Part shown: positions 25,447 to 34,635 of the stretch, one piece after another | Layout: every line of letters starts with the position of its first letter | Numbering within the stretch: the stretch's first letter is position 1 | Assembly (NCBI GenBank): GCA_039984715.1 | Contig: JBDWUA010000018.1 | Span: forward strand, 1 to 64,000 | Length of the DNA stretch: 64,000 nucleotides | Origin: JABSSA01 sp039984715 | Lineage (GTDB): Bacteria > Pseudomonadota > Alphaproteobacteria > Rhodobacterales > Rhodobacteraceae | Direction: 5' to 3' | Position numbers and translations under genes: made by a program | The notes under the pieces: generated by a model | The model's database searches: none | What the model was told of the DNA's origin: nothing | Seen by the model: only the letters and a program-made list of their open reading frames with translations

Positions 25447-26844
25447 ATGGCCAAGATCACCAACCATATGCCAACAGCAGAATTGCAAAAGCTTGATGCG
25501 GCCCATCACATGCATCCTTTTACAACGGGTGACGCCTTGGCCCGCAGAGGCGCGCGAGTGATCACAAGAGCCAAGGGCGTGTTTTTGACGGACAGCGAAG
25601 GCGAAGAAATCCTGGACGGCATGGCCGGGCTTTGGTGCGTGAATATCGGTTACGGGCGACAGGAACTTGTCGATGTCGCCGCACGCCAGATGGCTGAGCT
25701 TCCGTATTACAATACGTTCTTTCAAACCACCCATGTGCCAGCCATCGCGCTGGCTCAAAAGATTTCAGAGCTGACGCCCAAAGGGTTAAATAACGTCTTT
25801 TTTGCGGGATCCGGGTCGGAAGCGAACGACACAAATATTCGCATGGTGCGTACCTATTGGGCCGAAATGGGCAACCCTGGCAAATCAATCATTATCAGCC
25901 GGCACAACGCATATCATGGGTCTTCGGTTGGATCCGGGTCTTTGGGCGGGATGTCTGGGATGCATGCACAGGGCGGTATGCCAATACCTGACGTCCATCA
26001 CATCAATCAACCGGATTGGTGGTCTGAAGGTGGGGATATGTCGCCCGAAGATTTTGGCCTTGCGCGTGCGCGTGAACTGGAAACAGCCATCGAACAACTT
26101 GGCGCGGATCGCGTGGCTGCCTTTATCGCAGAACCAATCCAAGGCGCAGGTGGGGTTATCGTCGCCCCCGATACTTATTGGCCTGAAATTCAACGCATTT
26201 GCGACAAGTACGATATTTTGCTGATTGCCGACGAAGTCATCTGCGGCTTTGGCCGCACCGGTGAATGGTTTGGATGTCAAACGCTCAACATCAGACCGGA
26301 CATAATGACAATCGCCAAGGGCCTGAGTTCCGGATACCAACCCATCGGCGCTTCTGTCGTGCATGATCGTGTGGCTCAGGTTATCAACGCGACCGAATTC
26401 AATCACGGTTACACGTATTCTGGTCACCCCGTCGCCGCTGCGGTCGCTCTCGAAAATCTTCGTATTCTCGATGAGGAAAACATTGTGGATCATGTGCGTC
26501 GGGTTGCCTCTCCGGCCATGCGTTCGGTGATGGAGCGGTTGCAAAATCATCCACTGGTCGGTGAAACCAAATTGGTAGGTTTGATGGGATCTTTTGCATT
26601 GACGCCTGACAAATCCAAACGCGCGGCCTTTAAAGCACCTGCTGGAACCGTCGGTTACATTTGTCGTGAGCGTTGTTTTGCCAACAACTTGGTGATGCGC
26701 CACATAGGCGATCGCATGATCGTTTCACCACCGCTTGTCATAACGACAGACGAAATCGACCAATTGGCTCAACGCGCCGAAACCGCCTTAAATGAAGCGT
26801 TCAAGGAGGCCAAACAACAAGGGCTTTGGGATGCAAAACCATAG
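25447..26844 (+). CDS. Class III aminotransferase, putrescine/omega-amino-acid type
   Basis: The 465-residue product is a PLP-dependent fold-I aminotransferase of the SpuC/omega-aminotransferase group, transferring an amino group from a diamine or omega-amino acid to pyruvate or a similar acceptor. It shows FAGSGSEANDTNIRMVRTYW, NAYHGSSVG, the EPIQGAGGVI block, DEVICGFGRTG and the PLP lysine in TIAKGLSSG (K291). The ATG at 25447 has GAGG upstream; the open frame extends to 25123 only because it runs through the dead GntR gene. Context favours putrescine as substrate. Confidence 0.9.
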   Translation: MAKITNHMPTAELQKLDAAHHMHPFTTGDALARRGARVITRAKGVFLTDSEGEEILDGMAGLWCVNIGYGRQELVDVAARQMAELPYYNTFFQTTHVPAIALAQKISELTPKGLNNVFFAGSGSEANDTNIRMVRTYWAEMGNPGKSIIISRHNAYHGSSVGSGSLGGMSGMHAQGGMPIPDVHHINQPDWWSEGGDMSPEDFGLARARELETAIEQLGADRVAAFIAEPIQGAGGVIVAPDTYWPEIQRICDKYDILLIADEVICGFGRTGEWFGCQTLNIRPDIMTIAKGLSSGYQPIGASVVHDRVAQVINATEFNHGYTYSGHPVAAAVALENLRILDEENIVDHVRRVASPAMRSVMERLQNHPLVGETKLVGLMGSFALTPDKSKRAAFKAPAGTVGYICRERCFANNLVMRHIGDRMIVSPPLVITTDEIDQLAQRAETALNEAFKEAKQQGLWDAKP

Positions 26845-27037
26845 CAAATGACGAACCAATCAAGCAATTCCCGCATAGGCTGCATGGTAAAGTGTCGTTT
26901 TTGATTGCTGAACAGTCACATTTCCTTGTTTTTGCGATCTGAACTCTGAAAAGCTGTTTCTACAGTTGCATCGCAAAAATATAGCCGTCTACAATCACCA
27001 TAATCGGGAAAACCCGAACAACGACGGGGAATCGGAC

Positions 27038-28138
27038 TTGCTGGATAATCAGCCAAACGCAGCGTTTGTGGAATTCGAACGTGTGCAAAAGAGTTATGAT
27101 GGCGAAACGCTTGTCGTCAAAGATTTAAATCTGTCGCTGCCAAAAGGCGAATTTTTGACAATGCTTGGCCCGTCCGGGTCGGGCAAAACCACTTGCCTTA
27201 TGATGCTTGCTGGATTTGAAACCGCAACGCATGGCGATATTCGCCTGGATGGCGTGTCCATCAACAATATTCCACCGCATAAGCGCGGCATTGGCATGGT
27301 TTTTCAAAACTATGCCTTGTTCCCCCACATGACAGTGGCTGAAAATCTCGCCTTTCCGTTGGAAGTACGCAAAATCGGAAAATCCGATCGTGAAGCTAAG
27401 GTGAAACGCGCGCTTGATATGGTCCAGATGGGCGATTTTGGGGGCCGACGTCCCGCCCAATTGTCTGGTGGTCAACAACAACGTGTCGCCTTGTCACGCG
27501 CGCTGGTGTTCGAACCTGAATTGGTTCTGATGGATGAACCCTTGGGTGCGCTGGATAAACAATTGCGCGAACACATGCAGTTTGAAATCACCAATTTGGC
27601 GCACAGCCTTGGCATCACAACCGTCTATGTCACGCACGACCAAACCGAAGCGCTGACAATGTCAGATCGCGTCGCTGTATTCGATGACGGGCGTATTCAG
27701 CAGCTTGCCCCGCCTGATCAGCTTTACGAAGCGCCTGAAAATAGCTTCGTTGCGCAGTTCATTGGCGAAAACAATACAATGACCGGCATAGTCGAAAACA
27801 TTTCAGGCGACAAATGTGAGGTTCGCTTGGATGACGGTGAAATCATCGACGCCAAACCAGTCAATGTCACACAAGCGGGTGAACGCACGCGCGTTTCCAT
27901 TCGCCCAGAACGTGTTGAAGTGAACAAAGATCGTCTTAGCCCTGATGCGCATACGCTCAAGGCCGAAGTACTCGAGTTCATTTATATGGGTGACATTTTC
28001 CGCACGCGATTGCGCGTTGCCGGAAACGATAACTTTATCATCAAGACACGCAACGCCCCTGATCAGGTTCGTCTCAATCCCGGCGAACAGATTGAGATTG
28101 GCTGGCTTGCACAAGATTGCCGGGCACTGGAAGCTTAA
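27038..28138 (+). CDS. potA: Spermidine/putrescine ABC transporter ATPase (PotA-like)
   Basis: This is the nucleotide-binding subunit of a polyamine-type importer. It has Walker A GPSGSGKTT, the Q-loop FQNYALFPHMT, signature LSGGQQQR, Walker B VLMDEP, the switch His in YVTHDQTEAL and a C-terminal TOBE domain. The start is unclear: TTG at 27038 (MLDNQPNAAF) follows GACGGGGA and gives 366 residues; another TTG at 26966 adds 24 residues unlike the family. A TCGGG-AAAA-CCCGA hairpin lies at 27004-27017, ahead of the chosen start. Confidence 0.92.
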   Translation: MLDNQPNAAFVEFERVQKSYDGETLVVKDLNLSLPKGEFLTMLGPSGSGKTTCLMMLAGFETATHGDIRLDGVSINNIPPHKRGIGMVFQNYALFPHMTVAENLAFPLEVRKIGKSDREAKVKRALDMVQMGDFGGRRPAQLSGGQQQRVALSRALVFEPELVLMDEPLGALDKQLREHMQFEITNLAHSLGITTVYVTHDQTEALTMSDRVAVFDDGRIQQLAPPDQLYEAPENSFVAQFIGENNTMTGIVENISGDKCEVRLDDGEIIDAKPVNVTQAGERTRVSIRPERVEVNKDRLSPDAHTLKAEVLEFIYMGDIFRTRLRVAGNDNFIIKTRNAPDQVRLNPGEQIEIGWLAQDCRALEA

Positions 28139-28217
28139 GGCATATCACAAGGGTCGTCGCGAAGCCCGTGGCTCGACCTAAAGAAATTCAAACGGGCGTA
28201 AATAGTGGGAGTAAGAT

Positions 28218-29327
28218 ATGACACTCATGAAAGTTCTGATGACAACTTCAGCCGTTGCGCTTGCGTCAAGCACTGCGTTCGCTGATGGCCATTTGGCAAG
28301 CGACATAACACTTGTAAGCTGGGGCGGTGCATATCAGTCCAGCCAGCAAAACGCATATGTCGCGCCATATATCGAAAACAACGCCGGCGTTTCGGCAGTT
28401 TGGGACGAAAGTTCAGCCGAAGCCGTTGCCAAGCTGCGCGCGATGAACGAAGCGGGCAACGTCACATGGGATGTTGTTGACGTTGTTGCAGCGGATGCCA
28501 TTCGTCTGTGTGACGAAGGTCTCGCGCTCGAAATCGATGCGGACGTAGATCTGGCCGCCGCACCTGATGGCACATCAGCTTCTGATGACTTCGGCGACTT
28601 GTTGGTCAGCGATTGCTTCATTCCGCAAATCGTTTACTCGACCACATTCGGCTACCGTACAGACCTTGTTGGCGCAAATGCACCAACAGAAATTTGTGCC
28701 TTGTTTGATACAGCCACATATCCAGGCAAGCGTTCGCTTGAAAAGCCTCCAATCAACAATATGGAATGGGCTTTGTACTGCGATGGCGTTGCAAAAGGCG
28801 AAATCTACGACGTTCTGGCAACACCCGAAGGTCAACAGCAAGCGCTGGACAAGCTTGGTACCATCAAAGACGATCTGATCTGGTGGTCAGCTGGTGCCGA
28901 TACTCCGCAATTGCTGGCAGACGGCGAAATTGTCATGGGATCGACCTATAACGGGCGTCTTTTCTCGGCCATCGAAGAGCAAAAGCAACCAATCGGTATG
29001 CTCTGGGACATGCAAGTATTTGACCTAGACGGTTGGATCATTCCCGCGGGCCTAAGCCCAGAACGTGAAGCACGTGCGCGCGACTTTATCATGTTTGCGA
29101 CAGACACACAGCGTCTGGCGGATCAGGCTAAATACATCAGCTACGGTCCTGCGCGCCTGTCTTCGGCACCGCTTGTTGGCAAGCACGAAGCTTTGGGTAT
29201 CGACATGGCACCACACATGCCAACGGACCCAAAAAACGCGGCTAACACACTGCTTTATAACTATGAGTTCTGGGCAGATTATCGCGACGATATCGACGCG
29301 AAATTCCAAGCTTGGTTGGCTCAATAA
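28218..29327 (+). CDS. potD: Polyamine ABC transporter substrate-binding protein (PotD/PotF-like)
   Basis: The periplasmic binding protein, 369 residues, has a Sec signal ending AFADGHL (about residue 24), the SBP_bac motif ITLVSWGGAYQSSQQ, DVVDVVAADAIRLCDEG and the C-terminal half with MGSTYNGRLFSAIEEQ and IPAGLSPEREA. GGAG lies six bases before the ATG. The ligand may be putrescine or spermidine; residues alone do not decide it. Confidence 0.9.
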   Translation: MTLMKVLMTTSAVALASSTAFADGHLASDITLVSWGGAYQSSQQNAYVAPYIENNAGVSAVWDESSAEAVAKLRAMNEAGNVTWDVVDVVAADAIRLCDEGLALEIDADVDLAAAPDGTSASDDFGDLLVSDCFIPQIVYSTTFGYRTDLVGANAPTEICALFDTATYPGKRSLEKPPINNMEWALYCDGVAKGEIYDVLATPEGQQQALDKLGTIKDDLIWWSAGADTPQLLADGEIVMGSTYNGRLFSAIEEQKQPIGMLWDMQVFDLDGWIIPAGLSPEREARARDFIMFATDTQRLADQAKYISYGPARLSSAPLVGKHEALGIDMAPHMPTDPKNAANTLLYNYEFWADYRDDIDAKFQAWLAQ

Positions 29328-29337
29328 GACGATCTTT

Positions 29338-29359
29338 GGGGCGGGGTAATTCCCGCCCC
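29338..29359 (+). terminator. Strong intercistronic stem-loop after potD
   Basis: A perfect 8-bp stem, GGGGCGGG/CCCGCCCC with a 6-nt loop, stands 10 nt after the potD stop. It lacks a long U-run, so it is more likely a 3' stabiliser or partial terminator that gives the binding protein more mRNA than the permeases. Confidence 0.6.
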
Positions 29360-29381
29360 CTTCTATACTACGGAGGCGAAC

Positions 29382-29672
29382 ATGCCCAAAGGCTATATCA
29401 TCGGCCACATCACGGTGAACGATCCAGAAGCGTATAAAGAATACGTGGAAAAAGACACGCCGATCCTATTGAGCCATGGGGCAAAGCCGCTGGTGCGCGG
29501 AGGTGCCGCGCATGCCATGGAAGGCCCGGAATTTTCGCGCCATGTTGTATTTGAATTTCCAACCTACCAAGCCGCGCTGGACGCCTATAACGACCCCGAA
29601 TATCAAGAAGTCATGAAAATTCGCCATCGCACAGCAACGTCTATGATCGTTGTCGCAGAAGGTCACGAATGA
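29382..29672 (+). CDS. DUF1330 family protein in the pot operon
   Basis: The 96-residue protein is a ferredoxin-like DUF1330 member: MPKGYIIGHITVNDPEAYKE, a middle GAKPLVRGG turn, VVFEFPTYQAALDAYNDPEY and a C-terminal RHRTATSMIVVAEG. No enzymatic role is firmly known. A GGAGG site precedes the ATG, and its stop overlaps the permease start (ATGA), so it is co-translated with the transporter. Confidence 0.85.
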   Translation: MPKGYIIGHITVNDPEAYKEYVEKDTPILLSHGAKPLVRGGAAHAMEGPEFSRHVVFEFPTYQAALDAYNDPEYQEVMKIRHRTATSMIVVAEGHE

Positions 29673-31204
29673 CTGATTCAGCAGAACCAATGCTCGCGGC
29701 GGATGGCCGCCCACTGAAACAAAGCCTGAATCGCGCTTTACGCGCACAAAAGATTAGGGCGCTGGCTTTGATCGCGCCGCTTTTGATCTTTGTTCTTGTG
29801 ACATTTGTATTCCCAATCGGAAACATGCTGTTCCGGTCGGTCGAGAACCAAATCGTACAAGAAACATTGCCCGAGACTATTGCGTTGCTGAACGCGCAGA
29901 ACAACGAAGGTGTGCCGGACGACAACGTCTTTACCGCGCTTTACGTCGATCTGTTCATTGCCCAAGAGCAAAAGCTGCATACACGTCTCGGTACCCGCCT
30001 GAACTATGAGCAAACCGGCGCATCGTCGATGTTCCGCAAAACAGGCCGCAGCGTTGGCCGTTTTGATACAGACGTTTACACCAAGGCGTTCGGACGACTG
30101 GATGCAAGCTGGCAAGATCCGGACACATGGGTCGCGATGATGGCAGATGCTGATACGCGCACCGCATTGCCACTGACCGCCCGCAGTTGGGATCGGTGGG
30201 TGACCTATCTGCGCAGCGATGGCCAAAGCGACATCAAAGCGAAAGACCTAGAAGACTTTCTTTTTACCGCACTTCGCGCAGATCTGCTGCAAAGTCCAAA
30301 AAGTGACAATCCAAAAATTCAAGCTGCGGCGACGGCTGTCGCGGTCTTCGAAGTGGTTGACCTAAAAGAACAGTTCAATGACGCAGATAAAAAGTGGATG
30401 GAGCCGGAAATCTGGGACACGCTGCGTCTTTATTCGCCCAACTACACACCCGGATATTTTCTGAATTCCGTAGACCGGGAACGCACACCAGACGGTGTGC
30501 AAATGAAGCCTGAAAACGAACAACTCTACATCAAGCTGTTTGGTCGTACTTTGTGGATGTCACTGCTGATCATGGGGTCATGTATCCTTCTGGGATACCC
30601 CGTTGCATGGCTGTTGGCGAACCTTCCGACGCGTCAGGCAAACGTCTTGCTGATCCTCGTACTACTGCCATTCTGGACATCGCTTTTGGTGCGCACATCC
30701 GCATGGAAAGTCATGCTGCAACAACAAGGTGTCATCAACGATGTGTTGGTCTGGATAGGGCTTGTGGATGACGCAAACCGCTTGATTTTGATCAACAACC
30801 AATTCGGCACGATTGTTGCGATGACGCATATCCTGCTGCCGTTCATGATCTTGCCCATGTATTCCGTGATGCAAACAATTCCCCCGACCTATCTACGGGC
30901 CGCGAAATCACTGGGCGCCACGAACTGGACAGCCTTCTGGCGCGTCTATTTCCCCCAATCGGTTCCGGGTATCGGCGCGGGTTCGATCCTCGTCTTCATT
31001 CTGTCCATCGGGTATTACATCACACCGGAAATCGTCGGCGGAACCAAAGGCGTCTTCATCTCGAACAGGATCGCCTATCACATTTCTTCGTCGCTCAATT
31101 GGGGCCTCGCTGCCGCTCTTGGTGCAATCCTTCTGGCGGTCGTCCTCATGCTCTATTGGGCATATGACAAGATCGTCGGCATCGACAACGTGAAGCTGGG
31201 GTAA
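29669..31204 (+). CDS. potB: Polyamine ABC transporter permease 1 (PotB-like) with large periplasmic insert
   Basis: The C-terminal 230 residues are a normal BPD_transp_1 permease (TLWMSLLIMGSCILLGYPVAW, cited to LLGYPVAW; the EAA-type loop YLRAAKSLGATNWTAFWRVYFP, cited to SLGATNWTAFWRV). At 511 residues it is about 200 longer than classical PotB. The extra part lies between the first membrane helix (about 30-52) and the second (about 290) and is soluble and helical, so probably a periplasmic domain. Such extended permeases occur in Rhodobacteraceae. Confidence 0.88.
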   Translation: MTDSAEPMLAADGRPLKQSLNRALRAQKIRALALIAPLLIFVLVTFVFPIGNMLFRSVENQIVQETLPETIALLNAQNNEGVPDDNVFTALYVDLFIAQEQKLHTRLGTRLNYEQTGASSMFRKTGRSVGRFDTDVYTKAFGRLDASWQDPDTWVAMMADADTRTALPLTARSWDRWVTYLRSDGQSDIKAKDLEDFLFTALRADLLQSPKSDNPKIQAAATAVAVFEVVDLKEQFNDADKKWMEPEIWDTLRLYSPNYTPGYFLNSVDRERTPDGVQMKPENEQLYIKLFGRTLWMSLLIMGSCILLGYPVAWLLANLPTRQANVLLILVLLPFWTSLLVRTSAWKVMLQQQGVINDVLVWIGLVDDANRLILINNQFGTIVAMTHILLPFMILPMYSVMQTIPPTYLRAAKSLGATNWTAFWRVYFPQSVPGIGAGSILVFILSIGYYITPEIVGGTKGVFISNRIAYHISSSLNWGLAAALGAILLAVVLMLYWAYDKIVGIDNVKLG

Positions 31205-31210
31205 CGCACC

Positions 31211-32095
31211 ATGGGACTTCCTCCATACGCCACGCCGGGCCAACGCATCTGGTATTACAGTTTCCGCGTCATCTGTGGACTGATCTTCTTTTTCTTGATC
31301 ATTCCTATCGTCGTTGTGATGCCGCTTAGCTTTAATGCCCAAGATTTCTTTACGTTCACACCGGAAATGCTGCGTCTTGATCCAGAAGGATATTCCCTGA
31401 AACACTACAGGGACTTTTTGACCAACGAACAATGGCAGCGCTCGCTGAAGAACTCGATTATCATTGCACCGATTGCGACGGTTATTTCGGTTTCACTGGG
31501 AACACTCGCCGCCATTGGTCTGTCCCAAAGCCACGTGCCGGGAAAACGCGCCATCATGGCCATCCTGATATCGCCGATGATCGTTCCTTTGATCATTTCT
31601 GCGACTGGTATGTTCTTTTTCTATTCTGCTATGGGCAACTGGATGGAAGACAATTTGGGCCTGTCCCAAAACATCGTCGGTTACATCAAGGTTATTCTGG
31701 CACATGCAGTGTTGGGAATTCCGTTCGTTATCATCACCGTCACGGCCACGTTGGTTGGGTTTGATCGCTCGTTAACGCGCGCCGCAGCAAATATGGGTGC
31801 AAGCCCCGTCACGACCTTCTTCCGGGTTCAAATGCCATTGATTATGCCCGGAGTGATATCTGGCGGGCTTTTCGCCTTTATCACGTCATTTGACGAAGTC
31901 GTCGTGGTCTTGTTTGTCGGTTCCGCCGCTCAGAAAACACTGCCGTGGCAGATGTTCATCGGTTTGCGCGAACAGATATCCCCGACGATCCTTGCCGTTG
32001 CAACAATTCTTGTTGTGGTCTCGATTGCCTTGCTCACCACAGTTGAGCTTTTGCGGCGCCGGTCGGAACGTCTGCGCGGATTGAGCCCGGGTTAA
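31211..32095 (+). CDS. potC: Polyamine ABC transporter permease 2 (PotC-like)
   Basis: The 294-residue product has about six membrane helices and the EAA loop RAAANMGASPVTTFFRVQMP. It pairs with PotB to form the channel. It ends the potA-potD-DUF1330-potB-potC operon, directly before a strong terminator. Confidence 0.92.
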   Translation: MGLPPYATPGQRIWYYSFRVICGLIFFFLIIPIVVVMPLSFNAQDFFTFTPEMLRLDPEGYSLKHYRDFLTNEQWQRSLKNSIIIAPIATVISVSLGTLAAIGLSQSHVPGKRAIMAILISPMIVPLIISATGMFFFYSAMGNWMEDNLGLSQNIVGYIKVILAHAVLGIPFVIITVTATLVGFDRSLTRAAANMGASPVTTFFRVQMPLIMPGVISGGLFAFITSFDEVVVVLFVGSAAQKTLPWQMFIGLREQISPTILAVATILVVVSIALLTTVELLRRRSERLRGLSPG

Positions 32096-32415
32096 TCCAG
32101 ATCACGTCCAAATCGTTTGCTAGAAATCTTGATCCGTCCCCCAATCACATTGGAGGGCGGATTTTTCTTCGACGCCTTGCAGCACCCATTGGCATGTTTG
32201 TACAGCAATCGGATGGGCCAGAATTCGGAACGTTCATCACCTACATCAAGGCGCACGATCTGCTGTTCGCATACGGCTTCTGCCCAGGCTGGCACACGCG
32301 GATCATGATCAATGTCTACGTCTGGAATGCGAATTTGGCGAACTGAGCGCGCCATGTGATCCCGTGCAAACATCTGGGAAAGCCTCACCCGCAGCCCGGC
32401 TTCCGAAACAGTCAA
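32092..32415 (-). CDS. Small hypothetical protein, convergent with potC
   Basis: An open frame of 107 residues reads MTVSEAGLRVRLSQMFARDH, then MARSVRQIRIPDVDIDHD, a Trp/Cys-containing middle (RVPAWAEAVCEQQIVRLDVG; FWPIRLLYKHANGCC) and a basic tail. Codon use looks plausible for this genome. I recognise no family. The last 25 codons lie across the potC terminator hairpin on the other strand, which is unusual and lowers confidence. Confidence 0.45.
   Translation of the reverse strand: MTVSEAGLRVRLSQMFARDHMARSVRQIRIPDVDIDHDPRVPAWAEAVCEQQIVRLDVGDERSEFWPIRLLYKHANGCCKASKKNPPSNVIGGRIKISSKRFGRDLD
32132..32169 (+). terminator. Rho-independent terminator of the pot operon
   Basis: A 14-bp stem (one G-U pair and one mismatch) with a CAC triloop spans 32132-32162, starting ATCCGTCC and closing GGGCGGAT, followed directly by TTTTTCTT. 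It lies 37 nt after the potC stop. Confidence 0.85.
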
Positions 32416-32445
32416 TGAACCGTTTTAGACCGTGCTGCCTATCAT

Positions 32446-33765
32446 TTAGCGAAGGCGTGTAAGCAATCGAAGCGATGGATAGCCATCCGGGGTAAGCCCA
32501 GCACTGCGTTGATATCGGCGGACTGCCTCGATAGTCAAAGGGCCAATTTTTCCATCAACGCCCTGAGTATTAAACCCTGCCGATGTCAGTCTGCGTTGCA
32601 GTTCCTTGCGCTCGGAAAAGGTCAATGCTCGATCATCACGGGGCCAATCGGATTGGATCTTTGATCCGCCTTTGATCCGGTCGCTCAGATGCCCCACACC
32701 AATCACATACGCATCCGCTGTGTTATACCGCTCAATCACGCTAAAGTTCTTAAAGATCATGAACGCAGCGCCTTGCCCACCCGCAGGTAACAAGATGGAA
32801 GCCGATCCAAAATTCTGAACAGCCTTCCCGTTCAAGCCCGTTACACCCAGTTGCGCCCATTGGGCCGGTGATTTCGAAATCTTGCGGCTGGCCAAACCAT
32901 AATCAAAATTGCGCGGCAACTTGACCTCGACACCCCACGGTTGGCCTTTGACCCATCCGAACCGCTTTAGATATGCGGCAGTAGAGGCCAACGCATCAGA
33001 CGGGTCGTCAGACCAGATGTCCCGTTTGCCATCACCCGTAAAATCGACCGCATAGGCCAGATAAGACGTTGGAATGAATTGCGTATGCCCCATCGCCCCT
33101 GCCCAGCTTCCGGTCATCGTTCTGGGCGCCACATCGCCAGCTTGCAGGATTTTGAGCGCCGCAATCAACTGGCTTTCAAAAAAGCGGCCGCGGCGACCGT
33201 CATATGCCAGCGTTGCAAGGCTTTGAACAACGTCATTGTCGCCTTTGAACGTCCCATAAGCGCTTTCTAGACCCCACACCGCAACAACGACTTCTTTGTC
33301 TACGCCGTAACGTGCTTCTATTGCGTCCAGCACATTGCGTTGCTTGCGCAATGCTGCTTTGCCATTGCGAACCCGATTGTCCGATGCGGCGCTGTCCAAA
33401 TAGTCCCAAATCGTTTTTGTGAACTCACTTTGATTGCGGTCGCGTTCGATTACTTTTTTGTCGTACCGCACGCCTTGAAACGCACGATCAAAGGTACGTC
33501 CGTTGATGCCAGAAGACACCGCGCGTGACCGGAATGATTTGATCCAACGTTGAAAGCCTGCATTTGATGCGACCAAAGTGGGTTGAAGCGCATTCTTGCT
33601 GTTTGGCCGCAATTGCGGTCTGACAGCAGATGACTGTGTGAACGACCCGGCATCAACCTCTGCACGCGCTTTGGGGCGCAGGGTCGTAGCCAATGGATTT
33701 GCAACGATACCTTCAGCTGCAAAGACAAACCCGACAATTGCCAATACCAATTGTGACCACCGCAT
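32446..33765 (-). CDS. Lytic murein transglycosylase (MltB family) with PG-binding domain
   Basis: This periplasmic enzyme cleaves the glycan strand of peptidoglycan. The 439-residue product has a signal peptide, an SLT_2 catalytic domain (about 85-370) with the catalytic Glu in VWGLESAYGTFKGDND, GAMGHTQFIPTSYLAYAVDF (cited to PTSY) and DALASTAAYLKRFGW, and a C-terminal PG_binding_1 domain (TQGVDGKIGPLTIEAVRRYQ). The ATG at 33765 has GAGG seven bases upstream; a GTG at 33777 is an alternative. Confidence 0.93.
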   Translation of the reverse strand: MRWSQLVLAIVGFVFAAEGIVANPLATTLRPKARAEVDAGSFTQSSAVRPQLRPNSKNALQPTLVASNAGFQRWIKSFRSRAVSSGINGRTFDRAFQGVRYDKKVIERDRNQSEFTKTIWDYLDSAASDNRVRNGKAALRKQRNVLDAIEARYGVDKEVVVAVWGLESAYGTFKGDNDVVQSLATLAYDGRRGRFFESQLIAALKILQAGDVAPRTMTGSWAGAMGHTQFIPTSYLAYAVDFTGDGKRDIWSDDPSDALASTAAYLKRFGWVKGQPWGVEVKLPRNFDYGLASRKISKSPAQWAQLGVTGLNGKAVQNFGSASILLPAGGQGAAFMIFKNFSVIERYNTADAYVIGVGHLSDRIKGGSKIQSDWPRDDRALTFSERKELQRRLTSAGFNTQGVDGKIGPLTIEAVRRYQRSAGLTPDGYPSLRLLTRLR

Positions 33766-33833
33766 GTTCTGCCTCACTTTTCTTCGTTATTGTTGAAGTC
33801 AGTCTAGCGCTGAAATTGAACCGAACAAAAGGA

Positions 33834-34553
33834 TCAATTTGACCCATCAGTATGTTCGGCGGAATCGCACAAATGTTCGCGGAGCCGTTCAAGATGCTGC
33901 CGCAACAACGCGACACGATGTGGGCGAAAGCTCTGATCTGTGGTGACCAAAGCACGCATTCGATCCAATCGGAACATCCGGAAATCCTCGCGCAATTCAC
34001 ACCATGCTAACAAAGTGTTGGATCGATCCAAATAAACAAGCCCAAGTGGCTTTACCAATCGATGCGATTGAGCGCCCTTTGCGTCTTCGTAATCAAACCG
34101 AATTCTCAGCTCATCCCACGTGGCTTGCCGTAATACGCCCACATCTATCGCTGGGGGTTCGGGCCGCCAGAATCGTTGTGCATCCAAGATCGCGTGTTCA
34201 AGTCGGTGCGCCTGTCGTGGTGGGACCCGCGCCTGAATTTTGGCCAACGCGGATTCCGCAGCCTTGGCCAATGCAGGGTCCCCAATGATAGCCACATCGC
34301 GCAATCCAAGAACCAACGCCTCAAGCTCTAGATCTTCGAACCCCAAAGGCGGAAGCGATGCGTCTTCTATTAACGTGAAACCAAATCCCGCTTCACCATC
34401 GATCACGGCACCCAAGCTACGCAACGCGTCGATGTCCCGGTAAATCGTGCGTAGCGAGACTTCCATGTCATGGGCCAACTGCTGGGCCGTTACCGGTGGC
34501 GATAAACGTCGCAAGGTTTGCATCAGTTGGAAAAGTCTATGTGTTCTGGTCAT
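33834..34553 (-). CDS. YafY-type transcriptional regulator with WYL domain
   Basis: The 239-residue protein has an N-terminal HTH_11 domain (RLFQLMQTLRRL, VSLRTIYRDIDALRSLGAVI) and a WYL ligand-binding domain in the C-terminal half (KPLGLVYLDRSNTLLAWCEL). Such regulators sense nucleic-acid or small ligands. It is divergent from the GST gene with an 82-bp gap, a common pairing that suggests it controls that gene. Confidence 0.9.
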   Translation of the reverse strand: MTRTHRLFQLMQTLRRLSPPVTAQQLAHDMEVSLRTIYRDIDALRSLGAVIDGEAGFGFTLIEDASLPPLGFEDLELEALVLGLRDVAIIGDPALAKAAESALAKIQARVPPRQAHRLEHAILDAQRFWRPEPPAIDVGVLRQATWDELRIRFDYEDAKGAQSHRLVKPLGLVYLDRSNTLLAWCELREDFRMFRLDRMRALVTTDQSFRPHRVALLRQHLERLREHLCDSAEHTDGSN

Positions 34554-34635
34554 AAAGAAAGCATAGCACAGCTGTTGTCATAAATTGTCAGGAAGTCGCA
34601 GTAGCCATCGATCAACGAATGCAAGGAGCACTTCA

